From positions 1 to 64,000 of the forward strand of contig DATNLZ010000029.1 in the NCBI GenBank assembly GCA_035602605.1: 64,000 nt of DNA, given 5' to 3'. The notes beneath the pieces were generated by a model. The model made no database searches, was not told the DNA's origin, and was given only the letters and a program-made list of their open reading frames with translations. Below, piece after piece: positions 25,784 to 34,481 of this stretch. The translations under genes were made by a program, and so were the position numbers. The stretch comes from DASQHY01 sp035602605. GTDB lineage: Bacteria; Acidobacteriota; Terriglobia; Acidiferrales; UBA7541. Numbering within the stretch: position 1 is the stretch's first letter; every line of letters begins with the position of its first letter.

Positions 25784-26875
25784 ATGGTGAGAATGGGAGT
25801 GGCGATCGGAAAGAACAAGTCGAGAAGGGACTTTATCGCCCAGAGCCTGACCCTGGCGGCCACCATGGCCTCACCGTCGCTTGTCCGCGCCGCTCTGCGC
25901 GAGGCGGGGTCTCTGACCGGAATCACGTCCCCGGCGCCGGACGGCGCTTCCGATGGCGTTCCGCCTTATGAAATTCGGAGTACCGCGCGCGCCCCATGGG
26001 TTTCGATTCGGATCCTGGACACCGAACGCATGCCGTTAACCATGGGCCGTTTCGCGAAGCGGAAGCGGCTCTTCGAAGATCCGCAGACAGGATCCGCGCT
26101 AGAGTACCGGGAGCATCCCATCGGTGTGCCCGGGGCACAAGTCCACTACCACACGTTTCACGAATGGGTGTTCTGGCTCTGCGGTGATTTTAGCAACAAC
26201 GAGTCCACCAGTCCCATGCAGCACATGGGACCCCTCCAGCGCTACCGGGAAGGCACCTTCCTGGATCGCCCGGCTTACAGCCTGCACGGCGGCGAGAAGG
26301 GTCGCGAGCCTTTCATGGAATCGCAGATCGGAGGCTGCGACCTGGTCATGGAGGAGAGCGATCCCTCCAAAGGAACCCTCTACGTGGAACCGGACTCGCC
26401 CAATTACGACCCGGACTACAAGAAGATCAAACAGTGGACGGTTCCGCGTTTGATCGACACGGTCGGGGGCATGCCCTGGGAGGCGGATCCCTCGGTGCCA
26501 GGCCTATTCCACAAATACTTAGTGGATGACCAGAGCCGCGGGTTTCGAGTCATCTTGAGGCGTCTGACCGCGGGATGGACCGGCGCGCAGTCACCGCAGG
26601 CAGCTCAGTTCGCCCGAACCTACTATTACAAGCAAGCCCGTCAGTTCAATTTCGTGCTGGTCGGCGATCTCGACATTCAAACGTACCAGAAACCTGGCGA
26701 GAAGGCGGAGAAGGTCGCTTTAGGCAGGTATTTCTTCGTAGACCGCGAACCTATGAGCATGTTCGGCTTGGCGGACGGCGTGGTCAGCCAGGAGGGCTGC
26801 GCCTGGCTCGAGGTCACCTACGGGAAAGGAGCCACCGTCAGCACGACACCCATCGAGGACCCCATTTATGTTTAA
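25784..26875 (+). CDS. Tat-exported cupin T2
   Basis: A 363-residue paralogue of T1. Twin-arginine leader KSRRDFIAQSLTLAATM; cupin blocks VHYHTFHEWVFWLCGDFSNN near residue 120, DRPAYSLHGGEKG near 165, YYYKQARQFNFVLVGDLDIQ near 285, and DREPMSMFGLADGV. The ligands H-x-H and E of the first barrel are intact. AAGGAT precedes the ATG; a second ATG three codons later is possible. It is followed after 48 bases by receptor TBDR2, the only T-cupin not directly linked to an intact molybdoenzyme gene, although a large-subunit relic lies just upstream on the other strand. Confidence 0.8.
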   Translation: MVRMGVAIGKNKSRRDFIAQSLTLAATMASPSLVRAALREAGSLTGITSPAPDGASDGVPPYEIRSTARAPWVSIRILDTERMPLTMGRFAKRKRLFEDPQTGSALEYREHPIGVPGAQVHYHTFHEWVFWLCGDFSNNESTSPMQHMGPLQRYREGTFLDRPAYSLHGGEKGREPFMESQIGGCDLVMEESDPSKGTLYVEPDSPNYDPDYKKIKQWTVPRLIDTVGGMPWEADPSVPGLFHKYLVDDQSRGFRVILRRLTAGWTGAQSPQAAQFARTYYYKQARQFNFVLVGDLDIQTYQKPGEKAEKVALGRYFFVDREPMSMFGLADGVVSQEGCAWLEVTYGKGATVSTTPIEDPIYV

Positions 26876-26923
26876 GAGGCAAGAAATCCATTGCCGGTTC
26901 GGCTTGGCCCGAAAGGAATCGCC

Positions 26924-29900
26924 ATGAACGAGCACCTTCCAACCAACGTACTGCTGTCGCGTCTCCATTTATTCCTCCTCGTGGCTGCTCTTCTTTACCT
27001 GCTGATCGGAAGCGGCGTGCTTTGCGCGCAGAACATTACCGGCACCATTACCGGCAAAGTCCAGGACACGAGCGAGGGTGTAGTGGCCAACGCCCAAGTA
27101 CAGGTGAAGAATGAAGGCACCGGCCTGACCCGCACCGTCCTGACGAACAGCGAAGGTAATTACACCGCTCCCTTGTTGCCGGTGGGGACCTATACCATTT
27201 CCTTCGAGCTGCCGGGCTTTAACAAGAAAGTGATCACCGGCATCGCTCTCCAGGTGGACCAAACGGCCACGGTAAATGCCGTGCTCGACGTGGGCGCGGT
27301 GACCCAGGAGGTCACCGCTTCCGGCAGTGCTCCGCTTACCAACACAGAGACCTCGGAAGTCGGGGAAGTGATCGGCAACCAGCGGGTTGTGGAGTTGCCG
27401 CTCAACGGGCGGCAGTTCATCCAGCTTGCCTTCCTCAATGCCGGCGCCAGCGTGACCAGCGGTTCGTTCGACACCCAGTTGCAGTTGACCGGGCCGCGGC
27501 TCATCATCAACGGCCAGATGGAGCAGTACAACAACTACACCATCGACGGCACCGACGCCACCGACGCCTTCTATCACACTCTGGCGATCTCCCCTTCGGT
27601 GGATGTGATCCAGGAATTCAAGATTCTGACAAATAACTACTCGGCTGAGTTCGGCGGCTTTACCGGAGCCAACCTTAACGTTTCGATCAAGTCGGGCACC
27701 AACACCTTGCATGGAACAGCCTACGAGTTCCTACGTAACGACAAGCTGAACGCCTATAACTTTTTCGACGACAAGACCAAGCGGATCCCACCCTTCCATC
27801 AGAACCAGTTCGGGGCTACGATCGGCGGGCCGATCAAGCGCGACCGGACGTTCTTCTTCGGTGGCTACGAGGGGCTTCGACGGCCCAAGGCGTTCACCAA
27901 CGTCGCTCAGGTTCCCAGCGAGCTGATGCGAGCCGGGAACCTTTCGGAATTTGTCGCTGCCGGCCAGAAGGTGCCGATCGATCCGCAAACCGGGCGGCCG
28001 TTCCCGAACAATACCATCCCCGCGCAGCGCTTTGACTCGGTGGCCAAGGGTCTGCTGGACATTCTGCCCCACGTTACCAGCGGCACGAGCCTGATCGTGG
28101 CGCGAACCGACAACCAGGTGGATGACCAGTTCCACATCAAGTTCGATCATCAGTTCACCAACAAGAACAGCTTCTTCGCCCGCTTTTCTTTTGACAACTT
28201 GAGCGATCTGCAACCGAACCTGGTGCCGCTATTCGACAGGCTGGCCACCTCCGTGGACCGGAACCTTTCCCTGTCGGACGTTCACGTATTCACTCCTGTG
28301 CTCATCAACGAGTTTCGATTTGGTTTCAACCGCATCAGTGGTGGGCAGGCTTTGGCCGTTCCTGGATTCGATTTCGCCCGGAAGACCGGGCTGCAAGGTG
28401 TAACCAGCGAACCCAACAAGATAGGAGTTCCCCTCTTCGCCATCACCTCATTCCCCACCCCCTTTGGCAACACCTTTGGCCCGTCCTCAAGCAATATCAC
28501 GCGACGCGACAATTCGTTTGAGTACGTCGATAATGTGACCTTTACGAAAGGCAAACACAATTTGAAACTCGGCGGAAAGTTCAGCCGCTACCAGTTCAAT
28601 CCCAATTCCGATAGTTCGTCGCGTGGCACGATGCAGTTCACCGGAGTGTTCACGGGAAATCCCTATGCCGATTTCCTTCTGGGGTTGCCGGCCTCGGGCA
28701 CCGTCGGCGTGGGTGATCTGCAGATGTATGGTCGCAGCTATCTACTGGCCGGTTACTTCCAGGATCATTGGAAGGTGTCGTCCAGGCTGACTCTCAATAT
28801 AGGCTTGCGATATGAATACCTCGCGCCGGTAACGGATACAAAAGGTCTGATTGCCACTCTCGATCTACGCGACATCACCCGTCCGCGGTTTGTAGTGACC
28901 AACTTCAATCCCGCCCTGTTCCCACCGGGCATCCTGTCACGCCTTCCGCTCCCCGCGGTGTCAGCACAAGACGCAGGGCTACCCAGTTCCCTGGTCCTCC
29001 CGACCAAACGGAATTGGGCGCCACGGTTCGGGTTTGCCTATCGCCCGTTCAATGACGACAAGACGGTGATACGCAGCGGCTACGGAATCTTCTACGCTTT
29101 TCCGTCGTTCAATTGGCCCTTCCAGTTGAAGTTCTCCCAACCCATCCGTGACACCAAGACCGTCTCCAATCCTTTGAATGCTCCGTTCAAGGCGGAAGAC
29201 CTCTATCTGGCGCCGTCGCTGGGCAACACTAGTGCCTTCCCGATGGACGTCAACTTCCGCGTGGGCTATAGCCAGCAGTGGTTCTTCAATGTCCAACGGG
29301 AAATCATGCACGACCTATTAGTGGAAGTGACCTATATCGGAAACAAGGGCACGAAGCTGATGGAAATCTACCGGCCGAACCAGGCTATTCCGGGCCCTGG
29401 ACCGCTTGGGCCGCGCCGCATCATCCCCCAATTAGGAATTTTCTCCTGGAACCAATCCGTCGGCAAGTCAACTTACAACGCCCTGCAAATGCGTCTCGAG
29501 AAGCGGGCTGCCCGGGGGCTGGGACTCGTCGTCCAGTACAACTTTGCCAAATCCTTGGATAGACAAAGCACTTTGAATGGCACCGCTAACGACGGGGGCA
29601 ATGCTCAGAACAACCGTGACTTGAATGCAGAGCACGGGCTTTCTTCCTTCGATCACCATCATCGCCTGGTGACGAACTTCGTCTACGTCCTCCCCTTCGG
29701 ACCGGGGATGCGTTTCTTCGGCTCGAGCCACGGATTTGCTAGCAAGCTGTGGGAGGGTTGGCAAGCGCAAGGCATCTTCACCGCTCAAGACGGCCTGCCC
29801 TTCACCGTTCTGGACGGAAGGGACCAGTCCAACACCGGTGACACGCAAGACCGCCCCAATCTGGTCGGGAACCCCAATTCTCACGGGTTCAAGCCTAGCG

Positions 29901-30193
29901 TGCAGAAGTTTTTTGACACCACCGCCTTCCGACTCCAGCCCCAATTCACCTTCGGCAATGAAGGACGGAACATCCTGCGCGGACCTCAATTGTGGAACCT
30001 GGACTTTTCGCTGGCTAAGAATACCTCGATCACCGAACGGCAAAGGCTGGAGTTTCGGGCAGAGTGCTTCAATATCTTGAACCATCCGAACTTCAACTTC
30101 CCCGATCGCACGCTGTCATCTTTGACCTTCGGGCGCATTTTTTCGGCGCAAGATCCGAGAGTCATCCAGTTTGGGCTGAAGTACATCTTCTGA
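26924..30193 (+). CDS. Oar-like TonB-dependent receptor (TBDR2)
   Basis: A 1089-residue receptor starting at ATG 26924 after AAAGGAATC. It has a signal peptide to about residue 37 (VLCAQ), then a CarboxypepD_reg fold (GTITGKVQDTSEGVVANAQV) and plug-region motifs LPLNGRQFIQLAFLNAG and GTAYEFLRNDKLNAYNFF. The long beta-barrel ends in QFGLKYIF, which carries the terminal phenylalanine of outer-membrane proteins. Likely co-transcribed with T2, so uptake and periplasmic processing would be regulated together through element A. Closely similar in layout to the receptors at 11035 and 38050, with differing loop sequences suggestive of different or modified ligands. Confidence 0.9.
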   Translation: MNEHLPTNVLLSRLHLFLLVAALLYLLIGSGVLCAQNITGTITGKVQDTSEGVVANAQVQVKNEGTGLTRTVLTNSEGNYTAPLLPVGTYTISFELPGFNKKVITGIALQVDQTATVNAVLDVGAVTQEVTASGSAPLTNTETSEVGEVIGNQRVVELPLNGRQFIQLAFLNAGASVTSGSFDTQLQLTGPRLIINGQMEQYNNYTIDGTDATDAFYHTLAISPSVDVIQEFKILTNNYSAEFGGFTGANLNVSIKSGTNTLHGTAYEFLRNDKLNAYNFFDDKTKRIPPFHQNQFGATIGGPIKRDRTFFFGGYEGLRRPKAFTNVAQVPSELMRAGNLSEFVAAGQKVPIDPQTGRPFPNNTIPAQRFDSVAKGLLDILPHVTSGTSLIVARTDNQVDDQFHIKFDHQFTNKNSFFARFSFDNLSDLQPNLVPLFDRLATSVDRNLSLSDVHVFTPVLINEFRFGFNRISGGQALAVPGFDFARKTGLQGVTSEPNKIGVPLFAITSFPTPFGNTFGPSSSNITRRDNSFEYVDNVTFTKGKHNLKLGGKFSRYQFNPNSDSSSRGTMQFTGVFTGNPYADFLLGLPASGTVGVGDLQMYGRSYLLAGYFQDHWKVSSRLTLNIGLRYEYLAPVTDTKGLIATLDLRDITRPRFVVTNFNPALFPPGILSRLPLPAVSAQDAGLPSSLVLPTKRNWAPRFGFAYRPFNDDKTVIRSGYGIFYAFPSFNWPFQLKFSQPIRDTKTVSNPLNAPFKAEDLYLAPSLGNTSAFPMDVNFRVGYSQQWFFNVQREIMHDLLVEVTYIGNKGTKLMEIYRPNQAIPGPGPLGPRRIIPQLGIFSWNQSVGKSTYNALQMRLEKRAARGLGLVVQYNFAKSLDRQSTLNGTANDGGNAQNNRDLNAEHGLSSFDHHHRLVTNFVYVLPFGPGMRFFGSSHGFASKLWEGWQAQGIFTAQDGLPFTVLDGRDQSNTGDTQDRPNLVGNPNSHGFKPSVQKFFDTTAFRLQPQFTFGNEGRNILRGPQLWNLDFSLAKNTSITERQRLEFRAECFNILNHPNFNFPDRTLSSLTFGRIFSAQDPRVIQFGLKYIF

Positions 30194-30249
30194 CGGGAGC
30201 ACCTCGAATCGGACGATGCAGGGCGGCTTTCTGGAGAAGATCGAAGACG

Positions 30250-31440
30250 CTAGGTTGCTCTCCCGGAGTCCGGCCGGACTGGGGCTGACCACTCTGCAAA
30301 AACTTCTTCTGTGTGCTCTCCGAGCAATGGCGGTGGAGCATAAACGCCTAAACGTGAGCCGTCGAAGAGGACCGGGAAGGGGATTGTTCTGGTTGATCCG
30401 CCAATCGGCAATGGCAGGTTCTGCACAAGACCTCTTCCGATGACATGCTCGTCGCTCAATATCTGAGCGTGGCTGTTGACAGGGGCACATGGCACGCCGC
30501 GCGATTCGAACTCCGTCAACCACTCGCGCACGGTCCGCGTCTTGAATATCGGTTGCAACAGTTCAGCGAGCGCCTTCTGGTTGCGAGCCCGCTCGCCGAT
30601 TGTTTTGAATCGTGGATCCTCCGTAAGATCGTGACGGTCCACCGCGGCGCTCACTTCGGCCCACAAATTATCATTGCCGGCGGCTATGACGAACGGCCCG
30701 TCCAGCGCGTCGTAAGCCTGGTACGGGGCGTTATGCGGATGCGCGGATCCCATCCGCTTCGGTGGAATCCCGGTGCCCCAATACTCGCTCGTTTGCAAAC
30801 CTGAAATGCCGAGGATACAGTCGAGCATGGAACAATCCAGATTGATCGGACGATGCTCGCGTGCTGCGACGTCGCGGGCTGCGAGGATACTATAGGCCGC
30901 GTACAGGCCGGCAACGAAGTCTGCGACCGGGACACCGCTCTTCGCGGGGGGCCCGTTTTCCTCACCTGTGACGTTCATCAGTCCTGAAATTGCTTGCACA
31001 ACCACATCGAAGGCACCTCGCGACTTATAAGGTCCCGTCTGCCCATAACCCGATAGAGAACAATAGACGATCCTCTCGTTCATCGCGGAGACGTGAATAA
31101 AGCCAATGCCAAGGCGTGCCAAGGTGCCGGGCCGATAATTTTCCACGATCACGTCGGCCGACGCGCAAAGACGCAACACCCGCCCCCTCTGCTCCGAGTC
31201 CTTCAAGTCCGCTATGATGCTGCGCTTGTTCCGGTTGAGAGCGGCGAAATTCAAGCTCATCCGGGCGCCATTGTCACCCTCGACGATCGGCGGCCAGGCT
31301 CGTAACCCATCGCCTTGCGGCGGTTCCACTTTGACCACATCCGCACCAAGATCTGCCAGCAACAGGGTCGCGAACGGTCCTGAGACGATGTGACCGAACT
31401 CTAGAACGCGCATCCCCGACAGCGCATCGCGATTTTTCAT
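30250..31440 (-). CDS. CaiB/BaiF family III CoA-transferase 1
   Basis: A 396-residue CoA-transferase. N-terminal RVLEFGHIVSGPFATLLLADLGADVVKVEPP, then NRNKRSIIADLKD, VIVENYRPGTLARLGIG, SGYGQTGPYKSRGAFD, and the catalytic-aspartate region GVPVADFVAGLYAA near residue 165. All are the standard family blocks, and the length is usual (about 400). The family moves CoA between carboxylic acids. The start is uncertain: ATGs at 31458, 31446 and 31440 are in frame and none has a strong site; the last is nearest the conserved N-terminus. It follows the PNPOx-like gene by about 90 bases in the same orientation and converges on TBDR2. Confidence 0.88.
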   Translation of the reverse strand: MKNRDALSGMRVLEFGHIVSGPFATLLLADLGADVVKVEPPQGDGLRAWPPIVEGDNGARMSLNFAALNRNKRSIIADLKDSEQRGRVLRLCASADVIVENYRPGTLARLGIGFIHVSAMNERIVYCSLSGYGQTGPYKSRGAFDVVVQAISGLMNVTGEENGPPAKSGVPVADFVAGLYAAYSILAARDVAAREHRPINLDCSMLDCILGISGLQTSEYWGTGIPPKRMGSAHPHNAPYQAYDALDGPFVIAAGNDNLWAEVSAAVDRHDLTEDPRFKTIGERARNQKALAELLQPIFKTRTVREWLTEFESRGVPCAPVNSHAQILSDEHVIGRGLVQNLPLPIGGSTRTIPFPVLFDGSRLGVYAPPPLLGEHTEEVFAEWSAPVRPDSGRAT

Positions 31441-31532
31441 CGTCATGCCGATACGCATAGTCGTGCTGCACGAGAGCGGGGTAACTGCGGCATTTTAGAT
31501 CCTGGCAAAGAAATGGAATCCATTGACTGCGA

Positions 31533-32132
31533 TTACACAAGCGAATCCTTGGGTGCAGCTTTTGAGAAATCCCAAGCCCTCATCTTTTCGGGTTTGATCT
31601 TGGCTATAATGAACTCCCCGCGCTCCTTATAAAGCAGGTTTCCAGGGTCACTCTGTGCCTGCTCCATAGCTGCCTGTATTTTCAGGGGATCGATGCCCAA
31701 TGCACCCTGCTCGGGGCCTAATTGGTATCTCTTCAAAAGCAACATCCTGGCTCGAGAGACTGGGTATGTATCCTTCCACGGACCGGCTGAGATGGTGATC
31801 TCGCCTTCTGGTGGATGCAGTTCAGCCCGTCCCGTGATAATCACGCCCCTGGCGCGGTTGTCCCACATTCCCCAGATAATCCGCTCGTCCGTGTCGATAA
31901 CGATCGAGCACCAGGGGTTCAGTGTTAGATTCTTGGCCATCTTCCTCTTGGCCTTCATCACGATATAAAGGTACTCGCCATCCCAGTAATACCACACGGG
32001 GTTGATGTGAGGGATGCCGTCAGACCCGACGGTGGCAATTCTTGCGACCAGCCGTCCCGAAAGGAAGGTATCTATCTCCTCCTTGCTCATCGCTACTGCG
32101 GGACTCCAGGTTAAAGCAAACCCTTTGACCAC
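31533..32132 (-). CDS. Pyridoxamine-phosphate-oxidase-like flavin-binding protein
   Basis: A 199-residue split-barrel protein: FLSGRLVARIATVGSDGIPHINPVWYYWDG is the characteristic N-terminal strand-turn of the PNPOx-like family, followed by KRKMAKNLTLNPWCSIVIDTD and ARGVIITGRAELHPP. Such proteins bind FMN, F420 or heme and are often small reductases. The start is GTG 32132 behind GGGAGGTGAG; an ATG 14 codons in is an alternative. It directly follows the decayed HyuA reading frame and precedes the CoA-transferase, so the operon was probably HyuA, PNPOx-like, CaiB. Confidence 0.8.
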   Translation of the reverse strand: MVKGFALTWSPAVAMSKEEIDTFLSGRLVARIATVGSDGIPHINPVWYYWDGEYLYIVMKAKRKMAKNLTLNPWCSIVIDTDERIIWGMWDNRARGVIITGRAELHPPEGEITISAGPWKDTYPVSRARMLLLKRYQLGPEQGALGIDPLKIQAAMEQAQSDPGNLLYKERGEFIIAKIKPEKMRAWDFSKAAPKDSLV

Positions 32133-32140
32133 TTATGCTC

Positions 32141-32391
32141 ACCTCCCTGATCTGCGATAAAATCCCTTCTCCCATTCGTTGCAAAAGCGCTTCGCACCGT
32201 GATGAGCGATACTTCATTGGGGTGCGATCCCCGCAACGTCGGCAACTTTTCGAATCCCCCGCGAGAATACCTACAGAGGGATCCGACGGAATGGAGAGAG
32301 TCTTGGCGAGGACCAAGCTACCCATCCTCTCATTGAAGAGAAGCGAATCCGTGAAGGTTCCGCCCAAATCAGCGGCCAATCGGTAGCCCAT
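32141..32391 (-). pseudogene. HyuA (hydantoinase/oxoprolinase A) N-terminal relic with frameshift
   Basis: From the ATG at 32391 the frame gives MGYRLAADLGGTFTDSLLFN, with the DLGGTFTD phosphate-binding motif of the HyuA/acetone carboxylase family, followed by KTLSIPSDPSVGILAG. At about 32257 the homology moves to another frame (GFEKL..., PNEVSLITVRSAFATNGR), corresponding to the family's HGTTVATNALLERKG region but degraded. Normal HyuA has about 690 residues; the remaining 600 are absent, replaced by the PNPOx-like gene. It is therefore a relic, not a short functional gene. Its presence suggests the island once handled a cyclic amide or used an ATP-dependent carboxylase/hydrolase. Confidence 0.75.
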
Positions 32392-32426
32392 AACTGGTTC
32401 CTCTGGAGGATGCAGCGAAGATAAAT

Positions 32427-32449
32427 CAATTGTTTCAAAAATGAAACAC
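32427..32449. promoter_or_regulatory. Element B, copy upstream of the HyuA-relic/PNPOx/CaiB operon
   Basis: CAATTGTTTC, a 6-base centre, then GAAACAC; the inner TGTTTC/GAAACA arms are perfect. It is 36 bases upstream of the relic start. A possible minus-strand promoter (TTGAAA, 17 bp, TCATTT) is weak and the element overlaps it. Relative to transcription its orientation is reversed compared with the other copies. Confidence 0.5.
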
Positions 32450-32803
32450 AAATCTTCGTTGTTTCAAGCAGCTCTGGGCCAGAAATGAGAGCCGTCATCA
32501 GTCGAGGACTTGGCCCTAGTCTTCGCGAACACGAACGCACGCGCCATGGTGACTGTAACTCAGTTCATTGTCGGCCAGCACTCTCTTGCCAGTGCGAGAT
32601 AGACTTTCCGCACGATCTTAGGGCTGATGCGCGTCTGTCGCTCACATCACACATTGAGGGAGCGTGTCACCGCCTCGCAGAACACCGAGGAGCAAATCGA
32701 GCCTGATGCTGCTGCAGAGCACTGTGTGTATCCAAAACAGATTCCATATTGCGTCGTCTTTCGGGCGAAGCAGCTCAGTTCGGGTGGAAGGGTTGATTTT
32801 TTC
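32450..32803. other. Gene-free divergent interval
   Basis: About 350 bases between the B element of the minus-strand HyuA relic and the promoter of T3. Several short frames exist on both strands but none resembles a protein or has a ribosome-binding site. No repeat or terminator was found. Confidence 0.45.
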
Positions 32804-32858
32804 TTGACAAAGGGCAGTGCGTGATATATCCATTTCAATTGTCTCAAAATTGAAACAG
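32804..32858 (+). promoter_or_regulatory. Promoter with element B upstream of T3
   Basis: TTGACA (32804-32809) with a TATATC/TATCCA -10 region at 32825-32832, then element B at 32836-32858 (CAATTGTCTC-N6-TGAAACAG). The TTTTTTCTTGACA context matches the other island promoters. The leader to the T3 start at 33192 is about 330 bases and holds no recognised feature. Confidence 0.65.
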
Positions 32859-33191
32859 TAGGCAAGGGCCAAGCCATCGCATGTTGGCATTCGGCAAGGC
32901 AACTGGGGCATTACCCTATTAGGTCGCCGCATTTTCTGATAAAACGCCGGAAATGCCAAGTGGTTCCATGCCGGTTATCGTGCGCAAACCCGAACGCACT
33001 GGCCGACTCGTGGCGCAGGGCGCAAGGAGATTTCGGTTGCAGATTCGATGGCCTCACCAATCCGGTCCAGGGGGAAGGGAGTGACGGTAAGTGATACTCG
33101 GATCGAGGAGCCGAACTATTTTTGAGTGAACAGTTTCTATATTCCTTTGTTTTTTGTAACGGAGACTGGACGATGGACCAGAGGAGGTCCG

Positions 33192-34217
33192 ATGACAACG
33201 AGATCCCGGCGGGAGTTCCTTCAGGGAAGCGCCCTGGCAGCAGCGGCCGCGCCGGTGCTCGCGGTGTGGCAGTCCAGCGAAACAAATGTGCCAGCCGGAC
33301 GAAGTGCCCAATGCGAAAGCTCGTCCTACGAGGTCCACACAACGGCAACTTCCCCCTGGGTTCCGGTTCGAATCCTGGATACTGAACGAATGCCGTGGCC
33401 TCCTCCGACCGGGGTTCTGGGTTGGAGGAACAAGGTGCTCTTCGAGGACAAAGTAACTAAAGGCCGACTGCGCATCATTGATGTCCCGATCGGCGGGCCG
33501 GGTGGTCACATTCACTATCATCTTTTCCATGAATGGGCCTACTGGCTCACCGGCGACTTCACAAATAATGAGTACACGCATCCGGATCAGCGCGTGGGCC
33601 CATTCATGCAATACAAAGAGGGCTACTTCCTGGATCGTCCTCCCTACAGCTTGCATGGGGGAGAGAAAGACCGCCTGGATTCCCAGGCGGGAGGCACTTG
33701 CTTGATCATGGAAGAAGGGGGCCGGAGCGTTAGCCCTTTGCCCGGCGAACCCGGATACAATGAGGAATGGAAGCAAGTGAAGCAGTGGGCGGTGCCGCGT
33801 ATCATTTACACACTGGGCTCCATGCCTTGGGAGCCGGAGGGCGGTGTGTCCGGTCTGCGCGTCAAGCGCCTTGTGGATGATCAGGTCCGCGGCTTCCGAG
33901 CCATCCTGCGTTGGCTTCCTGGAGGATGGAACAGTGGGCAGTCACCGCCCTTCGCGCGCCCTTACTATTTCAAGCAGGCCTACCAATTCAATTTTGTGTT
34001 GAATGGGGAGATCAACGTCCAAACCTACAGAGCCCCCGGCGAGAAGGCGGAAAGGATTGCGCTGGGTAAATACTTTTACGTGGAGCGGCCGCCAATGAGC
34101 ATTCTTGGCCTGTCCGACGGAGTCGTCTCGGAGCGTGGTGGATTCTGGTTGGAGGTCACCTATGCGAAGGGAACATCCATCCCCAACCTCCCCGTTGAAG
34201 CACCTCATTATGTGTGA
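33192..34217 (+). CDS. Tat-exported cupin T3
   Basis: A 341-residue paralogue of T1, T2 and T4. The start at 33192 follows AGAGGAGG and places the twin-arginine leader (RSRREFLQGSALAAAAAP) at the N-terminus. Blocks: IHYHLFHEWAYWLTGDFTNN near residue 110, DRPPYSLHGGEKD near 158, YYFKQAYQFNFVLNGEINVQ near 260, ERPPMSILGLSDGV near 310. First gene of an operon with the FAD and 2Fe-2S subunits of a molybdenum hydroxylase, AllA-like and luciferase-like genes; a relic of the large subunit lies between it and the FAD subunit gene. The arrangement repeats that of T4 followed by an intact large subunit. Confidence 0.8.
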   Translation: MTTRSRREFLQGSALAAAAAPVLAVWQSSETNVPAGRSAQCESSSYEVHTTATSPWVPVRILDTERMPWPPPTGVLGWRNKVLFEDKVTKGRLRIIDVPIGGPGGHIHYHLFHEWAYWLTGDFTNNEYTHPDQRVGPFMQYKEGYFLDRPPYSLHGGEKDRLDSQAGGTCLIMEEGGRSVSPLPGEPGYNEEWKQVKQWAVPRIIYTLGSMPWEPEGGVSGLRVKRLVDDQVRGFRAILRWLPGGWNSGQSPPFARPYYFKQAYQFNFVLNGEINVQTYRAPGEKAERIALGKYFYVERPPMSILGLSDGVVSERGGFWLEVTYAKGTSIPNLPVEAPHYV

Positions 34218-34264
34218 GCCGTGTTGACAGTGGAAAGGGTTCTTCCCGGAAGGGGCGGCAGCGA

Positions 34265-34474
34265 ATGAGTGACCGGGCGAAAACGCAGTCGGCGGAACCC
34301 TATGTTGGCTGCAGAGTCCGCAAGCTGAACGGCAACGTGTTTGTCACGTACCGGGCGCGGTTTGTCGCCACGTTGGCAAGACTGGTCCTGGTCGTCCTCC
34401 GAAGCCCCCACGCCCATACCGGGAACCAAGGGATTGAGACAAGGCGGCAGCGTGCCGGCCTCGCTGGGTCATGA
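34265..34474 (+). pseudogene. N-terminal relic of a xanthine-dehydrogenase-type large subunit
   Basis: From ATG 34265 the frame reads AEPYVGCRVRKLNGNVFV and later VVLRSPHAH. The two intact large subunits begin NEPYVGSRIKKLKGELFV...VVRSPHAHAR and GPYKGARIKKLNGDQFV...IVRSPHPHAR. A small internal deletion removes part of FVADLNLPGTLH, and the frame ends after about 70 codons instead of 800. It lies exactly where a large subunit would complete the T3, L, M, S gene order. Read as a decayed gene whose function is now supplied in trans. Confidence 0.75.
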
Positions 34475-34481
34475 GGCGCAC

